From an uncultured bacterium (GTDB lineage: Bacteria > Elusimicrobiota > Elusimicrobia > Elusimicrobiales > Elusimicrobiaceae): a DNA stretch of 64,000 nt. Positions 34,839 through 42,500 of this stretch are shown here, piece by piece; positions within the stretch are counted from its first letter, which is position 1, and every line of letters starts with the position of its first letter. Both the position numbers and the translations under genes were made by a program. The stretch is taken from the NCBI GenBank assembly GCA_949291365.1, contig CASEVJ010000010.1:1-64000 (forward strand), in the 5' to 3' direction. A model generated the notes under the pieces. It had not been told where the DNA came from, searched no databases, and worked only from the letters and a program-made list of their open reading frames with translations.

Positions 34839-35792
34839 TCACACACTGAAAGAAGCCGGCTCCACCGGGATATGAAACCAAAATAAAGAGCCATACCCCA
34901 GCCCCGGGCTCTCTACCCCGATTTCCCCATTATGGGCATTAATAATTTCCTGGGCGATAGACAGCCCCAGCCCCCACCCTTGTTTACGGCCGGAGCGATC
35001 GTTGTCAGATTGGTGAAATTTCTGGAAAATTTTATTCTGTTCATCATAAGCAATGCCGGGGCCTTCGTCACTTACATAGCATACCAGACGGCTGTTTTGT
35101 ATAAAATAACGTATTTCTATACGTCCGCCCTGCGGAGAAAACTTGATGGCATTGCCAAGCAAATTATTCAGCACCTGTGAAATGCGGAAGCGGTCTGCAT
35201 AAATTGTAACATCGTTGGGATACTCATATTTAGCCAAGAAAATCCCCTTTTTCTGCGCGTTGACCTGTTGCAGCGAAAAAACATCGTTCAGCAGCTGGTT
35301 AAAATTAAAATTTTTGAAATCCATTTTAAACTTGCCCGACTCTATCATGGAAATATCCATCAAATCCGCCATCAGCTGGTTCATATTGTCGGTCGCTTTC
35401 AAAATGTTATTGAGCGCCATTTGTTCGTTGTTGCCGCCCCCTTGCGGGCTGTCCATCATCAACACAGAAGTAAAGCCCTGAATAGAAGTCAGCGGCTGGC
35501 GCAAATCATGCGCCACGATGGACATGAATTTGGAACGGATTTCGCTCAATCGGTTCAGCTCCTGGTTAGAAAGTTTCAGTTTTTCCACCATGCTTTCCAG
35601 CATACTTACCTTGCCCGAAAGCTGCATTTGTAAAGAGGCAATCTGCTGCTGGTAATTATGTTCGGCTTTCATCACCACGCGTTTCATCTTGCGCATGGCA
35701 TAACGGCGCGCTATCCAAAAGGTCAATAACAAAAGCGCCACCGTTAAAGCGGTGTAATAAAGGGGATAACTTAAATAGCTCACTATTGGCAT
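34839..35792 (-). CDS. Membrane-bound sensor histidine kinase
   Basis: A 317-residue kinase with one N-terminal membrane helix, a coiled-coil stretch, a HisKA domain (SIVAHDLRQPLTSIQGF, phospho-acceptor His) and a HATPase domain with NNLLGNAIKFSP, DEGPGIAYDEQ and GWGLGLSIA. No periplasmic sensor domain is visible, so it may sense at the membrane or through the coiled coil. No response regulator is adjacent; a lone receiver protein is encoded at 62544. The start has a TATAAT six bases upstream and no ribosome-binding site. Confidence 0.9.
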   Translation of the reverse strand: MPIVSYLSYPLYYTALTVALLLLTFWIARRYAMRKMKRVVMKAEHNYQQQIASLQMQLSGKVSMLESMVEKLKLSNQELNRLSEIRSKFMSIVAHDLRQPLTSIQGFTSVLMMDSPQGGGNNEQMALNNILKATDNMNQLMADLMDISMIESGKFKMDFKNFNFNQLLNDVFSLQQVNAQKKGIFLAKYEYPNDVTIYADRFRISQVLNNLLGNAIKFSPQGGRIEIRYFIQNSRLVCYVSDEGPGIAYDEQNKIFQKFHQSDNDRSGRKQGWGLGLSIAQEIINAHNGEIGVESPGLGYGSLFWFHIPVEPASFSV

Positions 35793-35798
35793 AAAAGT

Positions 35799-35804
35799 AT
35801 TATA
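35799..35804 (-). promoter_or_regulatory. -10 hexamer, leaderless start of histidine kinase gene
   Basis: TATAAT, then ACTTTT, then ATG on the minus strand, the same ACTTTTATG junction as at rsmI. It lies in the tail of tsaC. Confidence 0.6.
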
Positions 35805-35805
35805 A

Positions 35806-36438
35806 CTATTTTATGGCTCTTGCCAGTGTTTTTTCCAAATCTGCGCGGGAAATGGCTTGCTCACGCAACAAACGGGGCTGCGGGCCCGTCAGGTCAAGCA
35901 CAGACGAGGCCTTGGCCCTCAGCGTGCCGCCCATGAAAATAATGTCCGCCTTCCCATCAAAAAATGCTTCTAGCTCTTGCTCATCGGTAAACACGGGCTG
36001 CCCATGCAGATTGGCGCTGGTGGAAGCCAACGGATTTTTTAGTTTGCTTAACAGCCGTGCCAAAGCCGGGTGTGCCGGTACGCGCAAGCCAAGCCCTTCA
36101 AAGCCGCGGCGCAACGGCAGGCCTTTTTCATTGGGGCGCAAAATCATCGTCAGCGCTCCCGGCCAGTATGCCCGGGCCAGTATTTCCGCCTCGTCGCTCC
36201 ATTGCACAATGTCTTGCGCCTGGGCTACACTGCCCACCAAAATCTGCAGAGCCGACGAAGCCGGACGCTGTTTCATGTCATAAATCCGCCCAATGGCCTC
36301 TTCATCAAACGCATTAGCACCAATGCCATACACCGTATCCGTGGGATATACCGTTACGGCTCCGGCGTCTATCCGTTCAGCCGCTTCTTGCAGCTGGCTG
36401 TCTGTGAGGGTATTAATAAGGTAAATCCGGCTCTTCAT
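35806..36438 (-). CDS. tsaC: L-threonylcarbamoyladenylate synthase
   Basis: A 210-residue TsaC/Sua5-family (YrdC-fold) enzyme for the t6A modification of ANN-decoding tRNAs. YPTDTVYGIGAN near residue 30 is the signature, with KQRP following and LRVPAHPALARLLSKL further on. It is of the shorter TsaC/YwlC type without the Sua5 C-terminal domain. AAAGGAAG precedes the ATG, which lies 26 nt inside rsmI. TsaB, TsaD and TsaE are not in this window. Confidence 0.92.
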   Translation of the reverse strand: MKSRIYLINTLTDSQLQEAAERIDAGAVTVYPTDTVYGIGANAFDEEAIGRIYDMKQRPASSALQILVGSVAQAQDIVQWSDEAEILARAYWPGALTMILRPNEKGLPLRRGFEGLGLRVPAHPALARLLSKLKNPLASTSANLHGQPVFTDEQELEAFFDGKADIIFMGGTLRAKASSVLDLTGPQPRLLREQAISRADLEKTLARAIK

Positions 36439-37117
36439 GTTCTTCCTTTGTTTCGGGCAAACCGATAATGATTACAAATTCCCCCTGCACTTTTTTGCGT
36501 TTGCGCAGCTCCTCTGCCAGGGATTGGGCCGTGCCGCGCAGCCATTCTTCATATACTTTAGACAGTTCCCGCGCGGCCACCACCGGGGTATCGGCAGATA
36601 ATGCAGCGGCAATGAGCTCCAACAATTTAATCACCCGAAACGGCGACTCATACACCACCACCGGGTGTTTCAGCGCATACGCAGCACCAAGCAATTTGGC
36701 GGCTTTGCCGCTTTTACGCGGCAAAAAACCCAAAAACGTAAAAGCCCCTCCGGTAAAACCGGCACCGGCCAATGCACACGCCACTGCACTGGGGCCCGGA
36801 AGGGACGTAAGCGGCAGCCCTTCCTGGGCGGCGGCCTTGACCAGCTTCCAGCCCGGGTCGGAAATACACGGCGTGCCGCAGTCCGACACCAAAGCGCAAT
36901 GTTTGCCCTGTTTTAAAAGCTCCAAACAGCGCCGCACGGAAAAATCATCGTTTTCATTGTAGCGCACCGTCGGTTTGGAAATACCGAAGTGCGTCAGTAA
37001 AATCTGGGTGCGGCGCGTGTCCTCACACAAAACAAAATCCGCGTTTTTGAGGGTATCCAATGCGCGCAACGTTATATCCTGCAAATTCCCCAGCGGGGTA
37101 GGCACTATAGAAAGCAT
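36413..37117 (-). CDS. rsmI: 16S rRNA 2'-O-ribose C1402 methyltransferase
   Basis: A 234-residue SAM-dependent methyltransferase. The N-terminal PTPLGNLQDITLRALDTL, the CEDTRRT motif and SDCGTPCISDPG are the family signatures, with PGPSAVACAL in the second half. It is shorter than the roughly 280 residues usual for RsmI, with a reduced C-terminal region, as seen in some phyla. TATACT lies six bases before the ATG with no ribosome-binding site. RsmA, which modifies the same decoding region, is encoded at 48465. Confidence 0.92.
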   Translation of the reverse strand: MLSIVPTPLGNLQDITLRALDTLKNADFVLCEDTRRTQILLTHFGISKPTVRYNENDDFSVRRCLELLKQGKHCALVSDCGTPCISDPGWKLVKAAAQEGLPLTSLPGPSAVACALAGAGFTGGAFTFLGFLPRKSGKAAKLLGAAYALKHPVVVYESPFRVIKLLELIAAALSADTPVVAARELSKVYEEWLRGTAQSLAEELRKRKKVQGEFVIIIGLPETKEEHEEPDLPY

Positions 37118-37123
37118 AAAAGT

Positions 37124-37129
37124 AGTATA
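37124..37129 (-). promoter_or_regulatory. -10 hexamer, leaderless start of rsmI
   Basis: TATACT, then ACTTTT, then ATG. No ribosome-binding site is present. Confidence 0.6.
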
Positions 37130-37214
37130 TAAAATTACGTTCCCGGCCGGCGCGGGGTTTTGTATAGTAAAAAATGCCTAAAAATGCTATGCTGGTATAT
37201 ATATTTGAGAAGAG

Positions 37215-37814
37215 GTGTCTATGGATAAAAAAGAAATTGCCTTTCTGGCCGCCCGCTATGCAGATGAAAAAAAGGCCGAACATATTAAAGTGATTGATTT
37301 AAACGGCCTGTCTTCTCTGTGTGATTATATCGTGCTGGCCACCGTAACGTCTAAACCGCATATGGAAGCGGTGGAAGATGAGATAAGCACCCAACTCAAA
37401 AAAATCGGGGTCTATAAATCCAACCGCGACGGCGGAGAAAGCATGATTTGGCGCGTGTCTGACTATGGGTCTTTTCTGGTACACATCATGACCCAGGAAG
37501 CGCGCGATTTTTATGCCCTGGACAAAATTTTCAGCTTTGGGACGGAACTGAATTATAAGAAGCCCAAAACCTTCAAGAAAAAACCGGCTCGAAAAGCTTC
37601 CGCTTCCAAAGCAAAAGCCGCCTCTAAAAAGACGGCCCTCAAAAAGACTGCCCTCAAAAAGACTGCCGCTACAAAAACAGCTAAAAAACCCGCAGCCAAA
37701 AAGACTGCAACCAAAGCGGCGGTCAGAACAACAGCCAAAACTTCCTCCCGCAAAGCGGCACCTAAAAAGACCGCTAAAACGACGAAGAAATCTATAGAGA
37801 AAGGTGCCAAATAA
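37215..37814 (+). CDS. rsfS: Ribosomal silencing factor with Lys/Ala-rich tail
   Basis: RsfS binds ribosomal protein L14 and stops subunit joining when nutrients run low. Residues 1-110 form the usual domain (LNGLSSLCDYIVLATVTS, NRDGGESMIWRVSDYG, HIMTQEARDFYALDKI). Residues about 112-199 are an extra tail made almost only of Lys, Ala and Thr, with repeats such as KKTALKKTA and PAAKKTA, like bacterial histone H1-like tails. Such a tail is absent from typical RsfS (about 105-130 residues). GAGAAGAGGTG precedes the ATG. argS follows after two bases. Confidence 0.92.
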   Translation: MSMDKKEIAFLAARYADEKKAEHIKVIDLNGLSSLCDYIVLATVTSKPHMEAVEDEISTQLKKIGVYKSNRDGGESMIWRVSDYGSFLVHIMTQEARDFYALDKIFSFGTELNYKKPKTFKKKPARKASASKAKAASKKTALKKTALKKTAATKTAKKPAAKKTATKAAVRTTAKTSSRKAAPKKTAKTTKKSIEKGAK

Positions 37815-37816
37815 AC

Positions 37817-39409
37817 ATGTTTGACCATTTAAAAAAAGAAATTGAACTCAAACTCTCCAGCGCGCCCGCTTTTGCCGGCGCGGCCTTGCCCCCGGCAGAA
37901 TTTTCGCCCGCGCCGGAACATACCGGAGCGGATTTGTCTTTAAACTGGGCTATGTCCGCCGCCAAAGTATTGCGCAAAAACCCGATGGAAATAGCCAAGC
38001 AGGCCGCCGTATTGCTGCGTGAAGTAAACGGTATAGAAGACGCTGCAGCGGCCGCCCCCGGGTTTATTAACATAAAACTGGAAGAGCCCTTTATTATCGC
38101 CGCCGCCAAAGACCGCCGCATTAAAGAAAACAGCCATGGCTACGGCGCCAAAAATAAAATTTTAATTGAATTTGTCTCCGCCAACCCCACCGGCCCGCTG
38201 CATGTGGCCTCCGGCCGCGGCGCGGCGCTGGGCGACAGCTTGGTGCGCATTCACCGCGCGCTGGGCTATTTGTGCGACAGCGAGTATTACGTCAACGACG
38301 CCGGCAACCAGGCCCAGCTGCTGGCCGAATCTTTAAAGGCCCGCATTGAGGGCAAAGAACCGCCGGAGAACGGCTACCACGGCTCTTATCTAATTGACAT
38401 GGCCAAAAAAGCGCCCAAAGATTTGCAGGAAAAAGACTATGGCAAGTGGGCCATGGAATACCTGATAAAAACCCAGCAGGAAGATATGGAGGCCTTCCGC
38501 GTCCAGTTTACGCGCTGGTTCCGGGAGTCGGAACTGCACCAGGAAGGCGCTGTGGAAGCGGCGCTGAAAAATCTGGAAGAAAACGGCTACGCTTATAAAA
38601 AAGACGATGCCGTTTGGTTCGGCTCCACCCAGGACAAAGAAGCCAAAGACGACAAAGACCGCGTCTTGGTACGCACCGATGGACGCCCAACCTATTTTTT
38701 GGCCGACATTGCCTACCATAAAAATAAATATGACCGCGGATACAGCACGCTGGTGGACATTTTAGGGGCCGACCACCACGGCTATGTACCCCGCATGAAA
38801 GCGGCGGTGCACGCGCTGGGTAAAGAAGAAAATTCTTTTGTACCCATTATTCACCAGCTGGTGCATTTGCTTGACAACGGCGAACAGGTCAAAATGTCCA
38901 AACGCGCCGGCAAATTCATCACTTTGCGGGAACTGGTGGACGATGTGGGGGCAGACGCCTGCCGTTTCTTCTTCGCCAGCCGTACGCCCAATGCGCAGAT
39001 GACCTTTGACATTGAACTGGCGAAAAAACAATCTAATGAAAACCCAGTGTACTATGTGCAGTATGTGCACGCGCGTATCCATTCCATTTTCGCCGCCGCG
39101 GCGGAAAAAGGGCTGCAGCCAGATGACATCATTACACCGCTGGCCCCGCAGGAACGTGCCTTACTGCTTAAACTGGTGTGGTTCAAGCCCGTATTGCAAA
39201 ACTGCTTGCGCGATATGAGCCCGCACCACCTGACCACCTATCTGACGGAGCTGGCGGGGCTGTTCCATTCTTTCTATGACAGCTGCCGTGTCATTGACGA
39301 GAATAATCTGCCGCAAACGCGCTCCCGTCTGTTCATCTGCCAGCGGGTGGCGGAACGGATTAAGAAAGGATTGGAATTTTTGGGTGTGAGCGCGCCGGAA
39401 AAAATGTAA
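37817..39409 (+). CDS. argS: Arginyl-tRNA synthetase
   Basis: A 530-residue class I synthetase charging tRNA-Arg. The N-terminal Add1-like domain is followed by SANPTGPLHVASGRGAALGD, where HVAS stands for the usual HxGH signature, then KMSKRAG as the KMSKS motif, and a C-terminal DALR anticodon-binding domain. The second signature is intact, unlike in many ArgRS. The ATG lies two bases after the rsfS stop, so the genes are co-transcribed. A terminator follows. Confidence 0.95.
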   Translation: MFDHLKKEIELKLSSAPAFAGAALPPAEFSPAPEHTGADLSLNWAMSAAKVLRKNPMEIAKQAAVLLREVNGIEDAAAAAPGFINIKLEEPFIIAAAKDRRIKENSHGYGAKNKILIEFVSANPTGPLHVASGRGAALGDSLVRIHRALGYLCDSEYYVNDAGNQAQLLAESLKARIEGKEPPENGYHGSYLIDMAKKAPKDLQEKDYGKWAMEYLIKTQQEDMEAFRVQFTRWFRESELHQEGAVEAALKNLEENGYAYKKDDAVWFGSTQDKEAKDDKDRVLVRTDGRPTYFLADIAYHKNKYDRGYSTLVDILGADHHGYVPRMKAAVHALGKEENSFVPIIHQLVHLLDNGEQVKMSKRAGKFITLRELVDDVGADACRFFFASRTPNAQMTFDIELAKKQSNENPVYYVQYVHARIHSIFAAAAEKGLQPDDIITPLAPQERALLLKLVWFKPVLQNCLRDMSPHHLTTYLTELAGLFHSFYDSCRVIDENNLPQTRSRLFICQRVAERIKKGLEFLGVSAPEKM

Positions 39410-39440
39410 GCGCACGCACGCCTGAATCTTTGACAAAACA

Positions 39441-39482
39441 AAAAATCTCTTATACGCCTGCAGGCGGGAAGAGATTTTTTGT
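39441..39482 (+). terminator. Terminator after argS with palindromic loop
   Basis: AAAAATCTCTT (39441-39451) pairs with AAGAGATTTTT (39469-39479). The loop contains the self-complementary CGCCTGCAGGCG. It lies only 25 nt before the macroglobulin start codon, so it may limit read-through into that gene. Confidence 0.75.
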
Positions 39483-39507
39483 CTTACAGGGAAATGAGGG
39501 AGGAAGC

Positions 39508-42500
39508 ATGAAAAAAATTATTTTACTGGCTCTTTGTCTGCTGCCGACGGCCGTCTGGGCGCAAAACCGTCAAGCGGCAGACGCCGCCTACGAAAACGGC
39601 GACTTTGCCCAAGCACAGCAATATTATCAGCAGGAACTTAAAACCGCTAAAGGAGAAAATCTCTATGAGGCGCAGTTGCGTCTGATTGCCAGCCAATATA
39701 TGCAGGGTAAATATCAGACTGCCGCAGAAAGCGCTTTTACGTTTGAACTGCCCAAAAATCCGCTGTGGAAAGCACGCTTTCTGCTTTACCGCGCACAGAC
39801 GGCCCAGCGCGTGAGCGAAATTTATTCCCCCATTTTACCCGATGCCCAGGAAGAGGATGCATCTTTCCCCCAATTAAGCAAAAGCCAGTGGAATGAAAAA
39901 ATAGACCAATGCTACGAACAACTTTGGGATTTACGCACGTTTTTGGTGAATGCCCCCATAGAAAAAGAAACCCTGATTCTCAATTTGCAGGATACGGACA
40001 CGAAAGCCATTCCCACGCTGTTTGACTTTACGGTACTGCGCTGGAAAGAACGTCTGTTGGCTTCGCCGGTCGCTGTTCCGCTGCGCGCCGCAGACGTGCT
40101 GACCGCAGACTACAAAAGCCCCTCCCAGGCCAAAAATGATGCCCAAAAAGCTGTCTCTCTTTTAGCAGACGCCGCCGATTTAGGGGGCAAAGGGCGCACC
40201 AATGCCCGCATTATCTGGCAGGCACAGCGCCTGACATTGCCGTTTGAATACCCCCATTTATTTAGTTTTGAAGACAAAGGAAAACAAACCGTCCAGGCCG
40301 CCCAGCTGCTGCAGGAGCTGGCCGGCTACTCCCAGGAAAAGAAAAGTTTTTTGGCTAAAATCAGCCAGGCCCTGCTCTCCAGCGGCGCGCCGTACGGCAA
40401 AGCATACGCGGCGCTGCAGGCGGCTTATTTGTTAAACCAAGCGGAAGAATATGACCAAGCCGTCTGCGTGTGTGACTATGCCGCCGAAGAAATCAACGGC
40501 GGGTATTACAGCCAGGCCTGTGCGGAATTTGCCCAAGGCATACGGGAGCCGTCGCTGCAGGTACAGCCGCTGGCCTCCAGCCAAAACCTGGCGGAAGGGA
40601 AAATTGCTTTTACCGCACGCAACATAGACCAGGTATATGCCCGTATTTATTCCGCCAGCGAGGCGGACTTGCGCAAATGGTACAAAGCCGAACATACGGG
40701 CACAATCAATTCCTGGCGCTATTTAATGACGGTGCCGGCCTCTCAAATCCCGCAGATTTTACAGCGCACCCCCGTCGGAGAAGCGCATTCTCCCGTCAGT
40801 TATCCCAAACCGCACGCTTTCCAAAAAGGGGAACTCCAGCTGCCCGCTTTGAATAAACGCGGTTTTTATGTGGCGCTGCTCTCGCACGAGCCCAACTTTG
40901 ACACCGCCAAATCCCCTGTGCAGGCTCTCGTGCTCAATAATACGGAGCTGGCTCTGTTTGCTTCTTCAGCCATAGAAGGCAACCCTGCCGACTATCGTAC
41001 CCGGGCCAACAAAACATTTACCCCCAATGTATTCCGCATCTACGCGCTGAACCTGAAAACCGGCGAACCGGTGCCCGGGGCAGACATTACCTATTATACC
41101 GACTGGAAAGGCCAGACGGAAAACGGCCAAACCAATGAAAACGGCTTGCTGACGCTGCAACGTAAAATACAAATAAACGCTAACAAATCCAACAACTATT
41201 TCATTTTGCCCAAGGCCGTTAAAGATGACAGCACGGCGTTTATGCCCTCTGCCATTTACTTTAACTATTATCCCTCTTCTCCTTTCTCGCTCTATGCAGA
41301 AACCGACCGCGCCATTTACCGTCCCGGCCAGAAAGTGCAGCTGGCGGTATATGGATTTGAAAAAACAGGCCGCGGCCTGCAAACCATGGAGCAGGGCGCA
41401 CCGCTGCAGCTTATTGTGCGCGACGCCAATTACGACAAAGTGCATGAGGCCAACTTAACCCTTAACACATACGGCACCGCACAGGATACGTTCACCTTGC
41501 CCGATACCGGCCTGCTGGGGTATTACACGGCGGAAATGACCTACAAATCTTCCGGCAAAAACATCCGCACCTATGCCAATTTCCGCGTAGACGAATATAA
41601 ACGTCCGGAATACCAAATCACGTTGTCAGACGCCGCCCAGCTCCAATATGACAAAGAAGCCACCTTGCAGGGCAGCGCCCACTACTATTTTGGCGCTCCG
41701 CTGGAAAAGGCCGCCGTAACCTATACCGTGCACCGCACCTATTTCCGTCCGCCGTTCTGGTGGTGGCGCAGCGGCAGTTTCCCGGTGGGAAATGAATTTA
41801 TAGCAGAAGGGAAAACCACTACTGACAAAAACGGAAACTTTGAAATTAAATTCACCCCCCTCCCCGGGCAGGATAACGGTTTCCCCAGTGTATTTACCGT
41901 ACACGCCTCGGTGATGGACGCTTCGGGCCGCGTCATAGAAACCCAACACGCCTATAAAGCCAGCCGCAATGGGGCCTTCTTCCAGGTGTCCTTTGATAAA
42001 GGGTTTTATGATGCCCAAACCCCCAGCCCGCTGGCCCAAATCAAGCTGACCGATGTTAACGGACAAAGCACTGGGGGCAAATTCACGGCTGAAATTTACG
42101 AGCTGGAAAACAAACTGGCTCCGGCAGACAATCTCTCCGCCGACATGCCGGCTTTCGGCAAAACGGATTTGGAAACGCTGTACGCCCAAAACAAAGAGCT
42201 GCGCCGGGTGTCCAAACAGTCGTTCTCCCTGAAAAAAGATGAAGACGCCGCCCTGCGCATAGACGCCCTGCCGGAAGGCATTTATAAATTAAAACTGCAA
42301 GGCAAAAATGCAGACAATGTGGAACTGGTGTTTCTGGTGGCGGACAAACAATCCCATTTGCAGCTGCCCGCCGTAGCTATTGCCCAGCAAAACAGCTATT
42401 ACCCGGGCACGCAAGCCAAAGTGCTTATCGGCGCCCAGGCCTTAACGGGCGCAAAACGCATTGAAGTATACAATGACGGCAATTTCTTGGCTACCCGCGA

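Noticed and set aside
37600-37800. The Lys-rich tail of RsfS as a separate histone-like gene
   Set aside because: The frame is continuous with the RsfS domain and no start codon with a ribosome-binding site lies between them.
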